A DNA stretch of 64,000 nucleotides. Origin: Papilionanthe hookeriana x Papilionanthe teres (Eukaryota; Streptophyta; Magnoliopsida; Asparagales; Orchidaceae). A program made the translations under genes and the position numbers. The stretch covers positions 43,907,575 through 43,971,574 of the forward strand of contig CM040423.1 of the NCBI GenBank assembly GCA_022702705.1, in the 5' to 3' direction. Below are positions 11,130 to 23,559 of this stretch, piece after piece; the stretch's first letter is position 1, and every line of letters begins with the position of its first letter. The notes under the pieces were generated by a model, which had not been told where the DNA came from, did no database searches, and was given only the letters and a program-made list of their open reading frames with translations.

Positions 11130-13140
11130 CGAAGACGATCGGTCGAGCGGGATTTCCAGCCTTCTCGGCAATACGATCGACAATCATTCCGGCGGAGGCC
11201 GGACCGGATGGATGAAAGACGGAGTCCATCTATAGCTGAGCCGGTTGAACAAAGTATATTCTTTTAAAGAAGAAGGCATGAGCAAAAATGTTCGTGGATT
11301 TAATCGAGAATCCTAAATTCGGATTAAGAGAGCGAAGAAGCGGAGGAAGTTGACGAAAAGACCATCCCAACTACTTGCCCTACCAGGCTCGCTCGGTCAT
11401 CTATAGAAAAGCAGTATCGGCTTCAAAGAATGGCTTGAGAAGAACTTTAAGAATGGGAGGATAACTATCCAGAAAGAATATTTGAGAGAACACTAAAAAG
11501 GTTCCATCGATATGATTTCGATTGAGCAATTGTTTCGAATGACTTCTACACGACTACTCCGGTACTCGACGAAAAATATGATGTTGATAAAAAACATCCA
11601 GCTGACCTTAAAGTTATCAAAGGAAACTCGATTGAGGCTAAGTTAGAAAGGCTTCGAGCCGACATTGCACGGCTATGTCGAAGAACAAAGAAAAGATATA
11701 GGCGATGAACCCTACGATCCGTCAGATTATGTGATGGAAGATTTCGCGAGAAATCCTTGTTGTTGAGACCGGAGCCTCATTATCGACTGCGTGATGCTCC
11801 ATCACCCGTGAGGAGAACACTTGCGATGAGTGGCGATGTGTCATTCGACAAAGAGATGAACAAATCGAGCAAATGGAAAAGGAAATGGAGGAAATGAGGG
11901 TTGTCATAACCGAACTACAAAACAGGACCTCGGTCACCGGAGCGGCGCTTTTAGAGGCGGGCCGGCCGGAAATCATTCGTATTACAAATGAAAACAAAGA
12001 GTCGACCCATAACACAATGCGGAAAAGGATATCGGGCGGATAGTTGAGCGACGAGTGAGAGAAGCCTTAACTCGGTCTAAAAGAGGAGCATTGGTTTTTA
12101 AGGGTAGACCTTACCGGAAAGAATTTGATCGTTGTGCGATACCCGAAGGGCTTCGTACCACCGGCTGTTCGAGGCATTTGATGGGACGGGAAACCCCAGA
12201 CGGCATGTTGCACACTTCCGAGCAAGTTCTTTGCAACGCGGGGGTAGTGATGCATTGTTGTGTCGTCGGTTGTGAGCGATCTTTCGGGAATTGCTTTTGA
12301 GTAGTACGCCGAACTTCCGATGATTCGTGAAAACATTTGCGAGAGTGGAAGACCTCTTTGTTAAGCGGTTCAGCTGGAGCTAAACACCATATCACCATCG
12401 GTGATCTCGTGGTGGAGCGGCGAAGTCGGTCGAAACATTGACGGACTATATTCTGCGATGGAGAAATTTAAGCATGAAATGTGAACCACGACTCCAGGAG
12501 CGACATGCGGTTGAAATACTTCTAAAGAGCATTCATGGTCCGATGAGGCTTCTTACTCGAGGATTTACAATCGAAACCTTTGAAAAGCTACTCGGTAAAG
12601 CCGCAAGCTACGCAGAGGAGGCTAAGCGACTCGGATTCCAGAGAAAGGCGACGAGTCGAAGCCGTAAAAACATTTGAAAAGAGGACAACAACGATGGCGA
12701 CGGTCGATAAAGGAAAACGATCGATACGGATTCGAGTCGAGAAGCCTCGACAAAGCTATCAGCATCCACGACAATACGGGCGACGATCATTCCGGCGGCG
12801 GTCGTACCGGGGTAATGGAAGACGGGGTCCGTCTATGGGCTGAGCGGGTGAACGGAACATACTCTTTCGAGAATGAGGCAATAGGAAAGATGTTCGGAAT
12901 TTAGTCGAAGCACTGAGTTCGTGCTACCGAAGCGAGAAGGCCGGAAGAAGTCGACAAGAAGGACCGACCGATTATTGCCCATACCACGATTGCTTGGTCA
13001 TACTGTAGAGGTTGCTTCGTCTTGAAGAATGGCTTGAGAAAAATTTCAAGAATGGGAACATAACGATCCCGAAAGAATATTTGAAAGAACACCGAATAAG
13101 GTTCCATCAATGTAATTTCGGTCGATCCTAGTGTTCGATT
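11130..13140 (+). repeat. Diverged direct repeat inside the element interior (11,130-11,560 and 12,700-13,140)
   Basis: Both arms share, in order, a CATTCCGGCGG segment, a GACGGGGTCC/GACGGAGTCC segment, a GAATGGCTTGAGAA segment and a GAAAGAATATTTGA segment. The right arm is the gag C-terminal part; the left arm is an older copy placed upstream of the gag core. An internal gag duplication is the simplest reading. Confidence 0.7.
11700..13140 (+). pseudogene. Frameshifted gag region of the retrotransposon
   Basis: An N-terminal part (about 11,830-12,035) has coiled-coil-like residues (EQIEQMEKEMEEM). The capsid-like part follows: YPKGF near 12,140, FDGTGNPRRHVAHFRA near 12,170-12,215 after a one-base shift, EDLFVKRF near 12,345, then an open stretch at 12,438-12,677 with DYILRWRNLSMKCE and TFEKLLGKAASYAEEAKR. 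A CPYH..C cluster near 12,972-12,992, followed by LEEWLEKNFKNGN-like residues, resembles the cysteine/histidine region at the gag C-terminus of Tat-type elements. Stops and frameshifts prevent one continuous protein. Gag would form the retroelement particle. The family call rests on motif resemblance. Confidence 0.75.
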
Positions 13141-14560
13141 GATTCGATGCGGTGACAAAGGATGAAACATCTCTTGATTACTATTGTACTACTTTTGTTT
13201 TTGAAATGAATATTAATGGTATCAATGTTTGTACGTCCCTTCCTCCCACCGCAATAAAATTAATAAAGAACTTGTTGTTTTTTTCCTGCAAAACTGTTCA
13301 ATGTTTGGAAAGCATGATTAACAAAATGTTCAAAGCTCAGCAGGAAGACAACTGAGAAAGGGGTAATCAAAGATAAAAAAATTTTGGAATTGTGATGAAA
13401 TTATGATTTCAGGGGAAAATAAAATTAATACCCTAATGACTGGGTCCTTCACTTTAAAAATTTCGGACGGGGTCCTAAGTGAAATTCAAAATAAGTCAGT
13501 GCGATTATAATACGAGTAATCGATTGAGGATATCACGAGACTTTTAATCCTACGCAAGTGACTTGGTCGCGACCTTCGAACGAGTTATAATATCTCGGGA
13601 TTTGTCTTAAGAAATATTTGAGAATTGTTAATCAGGGGAGTTCAGACATTCAAAATCTTTAAATTATGCTATACCAGATATAGTAATTCCCAGAAAACAA
13701 AATGAGAAAAAAAAAAAAAAAAATTAGTGTGAAAATCTCCTAAGAAGAATCATGAGGTGGGCATAAAATCAAAAATTAGTGTCTCAATTCAGACATTCAA
13801 AATCTAACATGTGCTCCACCAGATATAATAATTCTCAATAAAGAATGAGGAGCGAAAAAAAAAAAAAAAAAAAGAAAAAAAGGGCTCTCGGGAAGAAAGC
13901 TTGAGGTGAGCAATCAAAAATTGGTGTTTGAATTCTCCACGAATTAAGCAAAACTTGAAAGGTCTCTTAAGAAAATTCTTCGGATATTATACTTCGGGAA
14001 AGAGTTAAGTGATCTTGTGTCTTTTGGTCGATTATTAATTGTCTCGAAATATCCTTGGGAGATGAAAAATATTTAAATCGCATAACCTAAATTCGAATCT
14101 GCTTAAGCTAGAAAGAAAGGACTAAAGAAAGGCTCATGTTATTAGCAAATTAATGGAAATTCTACCATGAAGTCATATCTTTCAATGCCCAGAGGATTCT
14201 ACTCCACGAAGAGTATCAAAATGGTTTCTCAAACACTGTGAACATCTTTACAAAATCTGTGATAAAGAAGCGACGACTACTACACACGGAGCTACAAAGT
14301 GCACTCCTTCGAGCTAAGATGTCCTTCGAAATAGCACATCTTTATGTGTGCTTGAAAGAATACGATTCGATAGTACGCTTAAAGAATGGGTTATTTTTGC
14401 ACATGTCTTCGATTAATGGATAGTACTCAAGAAGTCTCGCGCATCATGGTGTTCTAAAGACAGATCTTGTTCCTAAGAGCATTAATGTCATGCTTCGTCG
14501 TAAGCTGGGTCCAAATCCTAACAACGATGCAACAAAAGAAAACTCGCAAAAGCTTAATGA
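13141..14560 (+). other. Non-coding element interior with a two-unit degenerate tandem
   Basis: No domain seen. About 13,640-13,770 and 13,785-13,930 repeat each other: both carry CAGACATTCAAAATCT, ACCAGATATA and an A-rich tract followed by ATCAAAAATT. Poly-A runs occur at 13,708-13,724 and 13,856-13,880. Pol would be expected here in an autonomous element, but no polymerase or integrase signature is found. Confidence 0.5.
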
Positions 14561-15300
14561 AAATCACATCCCACCATAACAAAACAAAAGAAATAAACTC
14601 AGCATCAAACCAAAACGATCAAAATTTCAAAATTCAAAATCAAAATTTCAAACTTCAAATTCCGACCTGGATATGTTGAGTTTCCTCGACCTATCCCTAG
14701 CGTCACTTCTCTCAGCCAGAAGTTTCCTTCCACGAGAACTGCGGGTCTACATTTTCCGTCTGAAGAGGCTAGGCGGCTCTATCTACATAGAACCGCGCTC
14801 TTCATGCCTTTTTGTCCAGTATGCATGAGATTTGGTTTGGTTCATTGAACTGCATCTCTTTTCACACAGACATTTCTTCGATCAGCCATTGAGTTGGATG
14901 TGAGTCCCTTGGCATTCCTTCTCAATCTGATTTCTTTATGTTGACTTTTTTTTACACAACTCTCCTAATTCCACAAGTTTCATCAAATTTTCACAAATTT
15001 CTCACAATTTCATAAATTCAAATCTTTCTCTTGGATCGGTATGAGACCCCCTTCAATGGATGTTAAGGCTTCCGAGTCCTTCAAATTTAAATTCCGGGGT
15101 CGGTGCGGGGATTCCGACTCCTTCGAATTCCACGACACAAGATCAAACACAATACAAATCAAATCAAAACATTTCGAATCCGGAACCACGTTCCGATTTC
15201 GACTCGGTTAGGTTGAGCCTCCTCGACCCATCGCTAGTGTCATCTCCTCGGCACGAAAGTCTTCTTCCATAGAAGCATTGAGTCTCTGCACTCACAAACC
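14560..15300 (+). repeat. Paired diverged segments before the 3' array
   Basis: About 14,610-14,735 and 15,150-15,275 repeat one another (a CAAAA-rich run, then a TCCGA... TTGAG... CCTCGACC... CTTCCA order). Short ORFs here show no domain. This looks like the start of the repeat-prone 3' region of the element. Confidence 0.5.
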
Positions 15301-15449
15301 TTCGCAAATCTCTGCATTTACATTCCTATCTTCCACAATTTTTCACTTTCTATCCATAAACTTCTTACAATATGAGTATTTTCTTCTCCGATCGGCTATG
15401 AGTCGGAAGTCGATCCGGTGCGTTCCCTCATGCTGATCATTTTGTCATT

Positions 15450-17350
15450 GTTTAGGTTGGATGTTAGTCCAGGTGCATTCCTTCCTAATGTGATATTTTC
15501 GCTACTTCGAGGGTTGGATATTAGTCCCAGCGCATTCCTCCCGGAATAGTAGAAATCTTCTCTTGATCGATCTCATGAGTTGGAAGTCGGTCCGGTGCAT
15601 TCCCTCATGCCGATCATTTCGTCACCGCTTAGGTTGGATGTTAGTCACGGTGCATTCGCTTCCTAATGTGATAGACATTTTTCGCTACTTCAGGGTTGGA
15701 TATCGATCCCGGCGCATTCCTCCCTGATGCTGTGACACTTCGATTTTTTTGAGTTGGATATCGGTCCCAAGTGCTTTCCTACTCATCCCGATCTTTTGTC
15801 ACCGCTTAGGTTGGATGTTAGTCCCGAGTGCATTCCTTCCTATCGCGATGAGACATCTTCACTACTTCTGAGTTGGATATCAGTCCCAGCGCATTCCTCC
15901 TCAATCAGCTCTTAGGTTGGATGTTAGTCCCAGTGCATTCCTTCTAATGTGATAGACATTTTTCGCTACTTCTAGGGTTGGATATCAGTCCCAGCGCATT
16001 CCTCCCTAATGTAGCAGACACCTTCAGTTTTTTTTGAGTTGGATATCAGTCCCAGTGCTTTCCTACTCATCCCGATCTTTTTGTCACCGCTTAGGTTGGA
16101 TGTTAGTCCCAGTGCATTCCTTCCTATCGCGATAGACATCTTCACTACTTCTTGAGTTGGATATCAGTCCCAGCGCATTCCTCCTCAATCAGCTCTTAGG
16201 TTGGATGTTAGTCCGAGTGCATTCCTTCCTAACGTGATGAGACATTTTCGCTACTTCTAGGGTTGGATATCGGTCCGGCGCATTCCTCCCTAATGTAGCG
16301 AGACACCTCGATTTTTGAGTTGGATATCGGTCCGGTGCTTTCCTACTCATCCCGATCTTTTTGTCACCGCTTAGGTTGGATGTTAGTCCCGGTGCATTCC
16401 TTCCTAATGTGATGGACATTTTCGCTCTTACAGGGTTGGATATCGGTCACGGCGCATTCCTCACTAATGTATGCGACACGCTTGTTTTTTTTTTAGTTGG
16501 ATATCAGTCCCAGTGCTTTCCTACTCATCCCGATCTTTTTGTCACCGCTTAGGTTGGATGTTAGTCCCAGTGCATTCCTTCCTATCGCGATAGACATCTT
16601 CACTACTTCGTGAGTTGGATATCGGTCCAGCAGCATTCCTCCTCGATCGGCTCTTAGGTTGGATGTTAGTCCGGTGCATTCCTTCTAACGTGATGAACAT
16701 TTTCGCTACTTGTAGGGTTGGATATTAGTCCCGGCGCATTCCTCCCCGATGTAGCGAACACCTTCGGTTCGCGAGTTGGATATCGATCCAGGTGCTTTCC
16801 TTCTCATCCCGATCTTTTCGTCATCTGCATAGGTTGGATGTTAGTCCGGTGCATTCCTTCCTATCGTGATGAGACATTTTCGCTACTTCAGGGGTTGGAT
16901 ATTAGTCTCGCCGCATTCCTCCCTAATGTAGCGGACACCTTCGGTTCTTGAGTTGGATATCGGTCCAGTGCTTTCCTACTCATCACGATCTTTTCGTCAC
17001 TGCGTAGGTTGGATGTTAGTCCCGAGTGCATTCCTTCTATCGTGATGGACATTTTCGCTACACGTTGGGTTGGATACGAGTCCGGTGCTTTCTTCCCAGG
17101 CGTAGCGGACATTTCTCGATCGGTTCTCGGAGTTGGATGTGCACCTGTAGCTTTCTGCTCGACTCGATTTCTACAAATTTTTTCTACAAATACTTCACAA
17201 ATTTCCACAACATCTTTTCCAATACCTTCGCTACTGCTAGGGCCGGATGTGAGACCCCGTGCTTTTCGCCCCACTGTAGCAGACATTCCTTTGACACCCA
17301 CTTGGGTTGGATGTGAATCCCAGTGTCTTCCTTCCCAATACAACAATTAT
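15450..17350 (+). repeat. Higher-order tandem array in the 3' region of the retrotransposon
   Basis: Submonomers of about 45-62 bp each begin GTTGGAT and contain AGTCC...GTGCATTCC or a variant. About five distinct submonomer types follow in order (ending CACCGCTTAG, CTACTTCTTGA, CAGCTCTTAG, CTACTTCTAGG and a T-run then GA), so the full period is about 285 bp; the same submonomer recurs near 15,711, 15,998 and 16,279. Later copies skip submonomers (16,279 to 16,457 is only about 178 bp). After 17,090 the units become diverged. Such arrays ahead of the 3' LTR are known from Tat/Ogre-type elements and can seed satellites. Confidence 0.85.
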
Positions 17351-17712
17351 TTTTGACATTGATCCTCAGGCCGGATATGCATCCTTGTGCCTTCCTCCAT
17401 GACATGACTCCACTAAAATCAAAACGAACCAAACTGACATTCAAATCTTGAAAAGTCAAACTCACAATCACAATTTGAAAACACACCTGCTAATCCTCAG
17501 CGGATACTCATAAATTCTCCACTTGAAGCTTCTTTTGAGTTGGGCTTTCCCAGTGGGAACCTCGACTCAAATTCGATTATCGAACCCGGTTCGACGTTTC
17601 GTCTGTTCCGAGTATGGTTGCTTGGACGGTTCTTTTGGTTTGGTTGATCGCTTCGGTCAACACCAATCGCGCGGTGTGCTTGTTCGACATCACGCTTTAT
17701 TGAGGGTCCTTT
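17351..17712 (+). other. Region between array and 3' LTR; no clear polypurine tract
   Basis: Unassigned sequence. A purine-rich tract would be expected directly before the 3' LTR, but the last bases read TTGAGGGTCCTT, so I cannot support one. Either it is degraded, the sequence is in error, or priming used a poor tract. Confidence 0.4.
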
Positions 17713-20700
17713 TGTTGACCTCATTTTTAGTGAGGTCTTAGCTTTCTTCACGTTAGACCTAGGATCTAGCTTTAGGAATTCATTCATCGACCATCCTAGC
17801 GGATTAGTCATGGAGCCTACCTCTCATAGAGCTTCGAACCATTTCATGCCCATTTTTGTAAGACCTCGCATGAGTAGTCCCAAGCACTCGACTCTTTGTT
17901 GCAAGGGCTAAGGACTAACATGTAGAGGGCTCGAAAATGAGTTCACATAGGAGCAGACAGCCTTAGGTGAACCCTTCGTGACTCGAATTCGCGCACACGG
18001 CAATTTGACACTTTCTTGGCTCGACCGTCGTCGAACTTTTCCGGACGTTCCCGGATGACGAAACGGACCACACGGATGCGTCCAGAACGTCGAATTTAGC
18101 TAGGAAAGACACCCATATTATTATGGTTCCGCACGCGAGCCGTTAGCACGAAAATCGATGCATATTAAATTTAATTAAAGGATGTGAGTTTAGGCTTCAC
18201 CCGATTCAATTCGGGCTAAACATAGCCCGATTAGGTCGGGTTGGCTGACGATTTAATTTGTAATTTAAAATTTCAAATTTCAAATTTCAAATTACCACTT
18301 AAATTCTCCTTAATTAAATTTAATAGTCATTATTATATTCTAATTAAGTCGGTACTCGTTTGGAAACCATTCGATTCCCGCCGATGCTTCGCTTAACGGC
18401 AATTTCAGGATTTATGGGATACAAATCCCGCTGACTCCTTTCCGCCAGGGGGGATTGGAACTCTCGGCCTTCATCTTCCTCTCCCGTTCCTCTCACCCGC
18501 GAGCTCTCGATCGATCGCCCCGTCTTCCTCATGCACGCCCGTCTCCCTGCACCGAGTCACCTCCCTCGCCTGCTCCTCGCGCGATCGAAGCCCCTCTCGC
18601 CTTCTTCCCTGCGCACGAGACCGAAGGTCACCCGCTCGGTTCGCTCGACCTGCTCTCCTCCGAAGCCCTGCAACTCTTCTTTCGGCCGAACGACGACTCC
18701 TCTTCCGATCTGTAGCTGCTCGACAGATACTTTTCGGCTCCTCCCACTCGCCCCTGCTCCTCTCCCCATTCGACCCTCGCCTCCTCTCTGCACCGCGAAC
18801 GGAAAGTCCACACCGCTTGCCTTCTCCCCCGCATCGAGCCGCTCGCCACTAGCTCGCTTCTCCTTCCTCGCGCACGACTTCCTCGCTCGATCCCGAACCG
18901 GAAACCTCCACCGCTCGACCTCGTCTTCCCTCCCTCGGCCAGAAGACGAAGACGAAAACCGAGGCCCTCGCCTCCTCTCGCTCGATCCCGCGGACCTTCG
19001 ACCCGCTCGCCTCTCTTCGTCGACCGACCCGCACGCCTCACCTCTGCCGCTCGCGACTCTCCCGTTCCTCTGCACCGAAATCTACTCCTCCCACCGCACC
19101 TAAAACCGCTCACTGTTTCCTCTCCCCCACTCGCCTCCTCTCTTCCTCGCTCGACAAAATCCCGCCTCCAGACTTCCTCATTCGCTTGATCGAAGCCGCA
19201 GAAGCCACCTCTCCCTCACGAACAGACGTCGGCCAGCTTCCTTGCCGACAAACTCCTCTCTCGGCATTCCAGGTGAAAGAAAACCCTTGCAGTTCACGCA
19301 AAAGGCAATGCTAATTTTATTATTATTGTTATTATGCTGCTCTTTTGCTTCTAATTTTACTGTTGATCCCATGTGGATGAAGTGTCTTAACTCATAATTC
19401 TTTATGTTTCCTGTTGATAGAAAGAAAGTATAGAGCGATGCTTGTTGTTTGTTTGTTGGAACGTTTACATATTTACCACTCAATTGCCTCATGTTTATGT
19501 ACCTAACACCTAAACTTTATTTTATCTTTTATGTTGATACTACTCGATATTCCAACTGTTTTTTGAAGCGATTTGGGACTGCATTGGCTCTATACTTTCA
19601 CTGTTTTGGGACACTATAAATCATTGTTTTTTTTTGCAATGTTTTGGGGATTTTTAAATTATCATTTTAAGATTGCTGTGAAGATGCCTCCTGTACTATT
19701 TGGAGGCCTCAAATGTTGTGTAGAGTTGCAAATTACTCTTTGGGGCTTTTAAAAAAATATTGTTTTGGAGCTTTAAATGTGCTGTTTGTGAGTCCTTAAA
19801 TATCGCTGTTTTTTGAGTAAATTAATCACTGTTTTGAGATGTTTTTATTAGTCGATTTTGAGCTAATTTGAAGTGCTTCTGTTGGTTGATTTAGAACGAC
19901 TCAATCAAAAGCTTAAAATTGTTATTTGGAGGGTTTTAAAGTGACTGTTAGGGGTTTAGAATTGTTGTTTGGGATCTGTTAATTGATGTAGGTGCTGTTT
20001 GAGTGCTGTTCGGGGTTTATAATTGCTGGTGAGGGCTGTCCGGGGTCTGTTTAAATGCTTGTTTGGAGTATTTGGAAGCTGTAGGAGAGTTGGGAAAAGC
20101 TTAGAATCGCTGTCTGGAATATGTGGAAGCCTTGGGAGTGCTGTTGGAGGTTTAGAAATGCTGTAGGAAGCAGTTTGAGCCTTAGAAGTTGCTGTCCAGT
20201 GTTTGGAAACTGTTGTGGGTGCTGAAAAGTGGTGTTTGGAAGAGCTAAAGTGTTGTTTGGATCATTTAGGTGCTGTAGGAAGCAGTTTGAGCCTTAGAAG
20301 TTGCTGTCCAGTGTTTGGAAACTGTTGTGGGTGCTGAAAAGTGGTGTTTGGAAGAGCTAAAGTGTTGTTTGGATCATTTAGGTGCTGTAGGAAGTGAATA
20401 GGTGTTGAAAAGTGCTGTTTGGAAGAGCTAAAGTGTTGTTCGGAAGTTTGGGATAGTTGTTGGAAATCTAAAAAAAAAAATAGTAAGGGTGCTGTTCGGA
20501 AGTTCATAACCGTTGTTTGGAGTTTGTTAGTTGCTGCCCGAGTCGTTGGAAGCCTTAAAATTGTGATTTAGGCCCGGTTCACTTGCATTTTCCTCTCTTT
20601 TGGCTTTTGCTTGTGTTGGAAGTGAGCCGGCCTTCTTTGTTTTCTTCGTTTTTTTTATTGTTGTTTAAAACGGTTAAGTCACAACACGGAGAATTTCCGA

Positions 20701-23100
20701 TTTAATTGGGAAACACTTAGGGGATATTTGAGGTTTAGTTAGAAAACACTTAAGTGAGTGTAGAACAGCGCCTAAATCACTCCAGAGCACGAAGTCGCGA
20801 GCATAGAAGCTGCCAGACGCTCAGGAGCACGCGCCAGGTGAGAGCCGCACACCTAAATCACGAGCATAGGCTTCACATACCTTAGGAGCACACGCTTAGG
20901 TGAGAGTCGCACACCTAAATCACGAGCGTAGAGCTCGCATACGCTAGGAGCACACGCTCAGGTGAGAGCCACCTACCTAATTCACGACATGAGCTCTAGA
21001 GCCGCAGGAGCACACGCAGGCGAGAGCGCGTCTACCTAAACTTCGAATGCATAGTGAGCTAGGCACCTTACCCTAATTCACAGGCCATTCGAGACACTAG
21101 ACCGGAAGAATGCTACCGAGGCTTGGTTCACCCTTCGCTAATTAAATCGAATAATGGAATTCACTGAAATGAGCTTAACGATATTGAAACCCGTATGCAC
21201 GGGATTTGAGTTTGAACATTACGCTCAAATCCTCACCGCGATTGGGGACATTTGTTTTGCCACATATGGATCATCGGACCGAGTGTGAGTGCGAGGTGCA
21301 GGTGGCGAGGGCGATGATAATAATGCTTATGTGTCTTATACGAGGGATACGAGAGATTCGAGGGATGATTAGAATAGTATCTCTCTACCTCAAGGACGCT
21401 TGATAAGGGAGAGGAAAGGACCAGGTGATGCTATTCGCCGACTTTTGGTGAGATCGTTTCCCAGACGATCTTGGGTCGTTAGTAGTCACTAGCACGATTA
21501 GAGTGAGTAGCACATGGACTCTATTATTTTTACAAAATATTAAAAAATAAATAAATAAATAAATAAATAAAACAAAAATTTCTTTTCTTTGTTAAAAGAA
21601 CTCGCATAAAACTTAAACAACTTTTGCATGAAAATCGAAAATTTTTCTTATAAAATATATAAAGGTCATGGTTAGTCACTTGGATTGGGTTAAGATCACT
21701 CCTCCTTAGATCGTCGGGTCGGTAACTCTTATTCGAGGTCGGATAAGCACACGATCCATTCCGAGCCTCCACCTTTCCGATGTCTTATACTCGATCTTGA
21801 TCTTCCATACGTGATTATAAGTTTCTTTGTGATTCTACGAGTCGTTTCTTTCTCTTTTGTCTTTGGGTTTTCTCCTTTTACTTAATATGCCTGTAAGATC
21901 ATTTAGATTTCCTGCAAATGATATCATGCTTGCAATACAAATCATACGACGGTAGCAGATGCCCAGGTACACATTTACATTTTAAGTACTGCAATTTCAT
22001 TTGTCTACTTTACTGCACTTTACTTTCCAGCACTTTTATTTGCTAAGTAATTTACTTTATTCTGCATGCAAACTGAAAACAACAACAAAACACCGAAACA
22101 TTGGGACACACTCGACAAAGCCGTATGAACCTTAGACCTTAGGATCGCCACTCAACAAGAAGCTTGGAGCCGACTCAGTGGCGGCACAACGAGGAGCTTG
22201 GATCGAGAAGCAAGAGGATCTTCAACAATCAAAACTCTTCCTAGTTTAAATAACAACACATAGGACTTCGAGGTAGTTCGCCCCGCGCGGCGTAAACCCC
22301 CACTCTCCTCTTTAGGCTTCTGTGTAACCATGTTGCGCAGCGTAAGTCCTAACTCGCTTTAGGTTCCGAGGTTGTCGTACGATACGACGTAAAACCTCCT
22401 ATCTCTGCGGGCTATTTGCATGATCGGGTATTATGCAAGTGTAAGTCCCAAATAATAAAATTGACAGGATTAAACATTTAATTAACATCGTCTCCAAAAC
22501 GCAGCCGCACAGTAGGATAGTTGGGAAGTCATTGGGGTTCGCCTCAGATCTGTGACATCCCCTACCCTTTCTTTCCTTTGGACTCCTGGAAATAACTGTT
22601 CTCATTTGAGCCACTCCACTTGCTTTTCCACGTCCTACAGTGAAAGCCTAAGCCTTGAATTCTTGAAGACGAACCACCGATCATTATCGAGAGTTTTCTC
22701 GAAGTGACACCGATCATTTAAGATGTAATTAGCTATAGAGGCTTGCCTCCATAGGGAACTTGGAACCGAGTAAAATAAACCTCTACCTAGTCTTTCTATT
22801 AGGTAGGGAAGCTGTCGGTCACACATAAAGGTTCGCGGATCGAACGGATGTCACGAGTCCTTTAGTTCGTATGATTGGGTCTACTGTCGCAAGATACATT
22901 ACTCTTTCGGAAGGTGTATCATTTGTGACATCGAGCACGATTATACAAATTACTTGGACAAATGAGATCCAGGCGCTCTCATTTTTCAAACTTAAAATAC
23001 ACTATTTTCAAAACTACTTTCAAAATCATATACCTTGTTATATTAAACTAAATCACCAGATTTTTAAATTCTTTCAAAGAGCAAAAAATGTTGGCCGACA
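17713..23100 (+). repeat. 3' LTR of the large retrotransposon
   Basis: Begins TGTTGACC and ends GGCCGACA, followed by the target duplication AATAC. It matches the 5' LTR throughout. Where the two differ, this copy often has CTG where the 5' copy has CTTG (for example GCTGTCCAG at about 20,191 against GCTTGTCCAG near 6,909). Confidence 0.93.
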
Positions 23101-23105
23101 AATAC
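23101..23105. repeat. Target site duplication AATAC, right
   Basis: Directly follows the CA end of the 3' LTR and pairs with 4,418-4,422. Confidence 0.95.
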
Positions 23106-23458
23106 TTATGAACATAAACTTATGCATGAAAAAAAGAGTATTTTGTTTTTAAAAAGAAGGAAACAGGGGTGTTTTTTATGTAACGTTAAAGGTTTGGGTG
23201 TTATGTGTATAAATATGAAAGTTTAGATGTTAGACATGCTTTTACTTAACGATTGTGTGGTATTTATGTAAATGTCCCTTGTATTTATTTTTTATCCTTA
23301 CTGTCTTAGCAGGCATGTAATTGGAGTTATTTCATGCTTATTATTTCACTTGGTATTTAACTTTTTTATTGTATTTCTTGTAACTTAATTGTATTTCACT
23401 TCTTGTTGTTGCTGTATTGTATTTCTTGTAACTTGAACCAGTCTTACATTCAACACAG

Positions 23459-23559
23459 GTGCTATCAATTTGTTTCCAGTGGACTTACCTGCAATCGGGA
23501 GTATTATTCGGCAATTTGTTTTCTTTTATATTAAAAATAATAAATTAAGATTCTATTAA
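23459..23559 (+). pseudogene. Dymeclin last exon, copy A
   Basis: After a TTCAACACAG acceptor, the frame reads AINLFPVDLPAIGSII and runs to a TAA at 23,557-23,559. This resembles the dymeclin C-terminal end (INLFPV). The preceding exon expected in the family (the EEFFIPYVWQLV region) is not visible between 3,930 and here in copy A, nor in the matching part of copy B. The LTR element therefore sits in what was the gene's last intron region. Confidence 0.7.

Larger units (their letters stand above)
4423..23100 (+). mobile_element. 18.7-kb LTR retrotransposon, gag-only, long-LTR (TR-GAG/LARD-like)
   Basis: Two direct LTRs of about 5.4 kb begin TGTTGACC and end in CA, flanked by the 5-bp duplication AATAC. 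The interior (9,830-17,712) has a primer-binding-like sequence just after the 5' LTR, a degraded gag region, and a tandem-repeat array before the 3' LTR. No reverse transcriptase, RNase H, integrase or protease motif is visible, and the 2.3 kb between gag and the array is too short for a pol gene. Size, LTR length, gag type and 3' array resemble the Tat/Ogre branch of Ty3/gypsy elements. It probably depended on enzymes from an autonomous relative. Confidence 0.9.
4343..23278. mobile_element. MITE-like element split by the LTR retrotransposon (copy A)
   Basis: The two halves are 4,343-4,422 and 23,101-23,278. The left end begins GGAAATTTACGTACATACC, and the reverse complement of the right end begins GGGACATTTACATAAATACC, giving imperfect terminal inverted repeats that extend over about 60 bp. 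In copy B the same element is uninterrupted, about 253 bp, at 52,338-52,590. It has no coding capacity. The superfamily is unresolved because I could not define a target-site duplication. Related ends recur elsewhere in the window. Confidence 0.55.

Noticed and set aside
12055..12300. 81-codon ORF as a separate gene
   Set aside because: Its neighbour frame carries the gag motifs; the ORF is a product of a one-base shift within gag.
15450..17350. CRISPR-like reading of the GTTGGAT array
   Set aside because: Repeats and spacers are both related submonomers with a fixed higher-order period inside a plant retrotransposon; there are no unique spacers and no cas genes.
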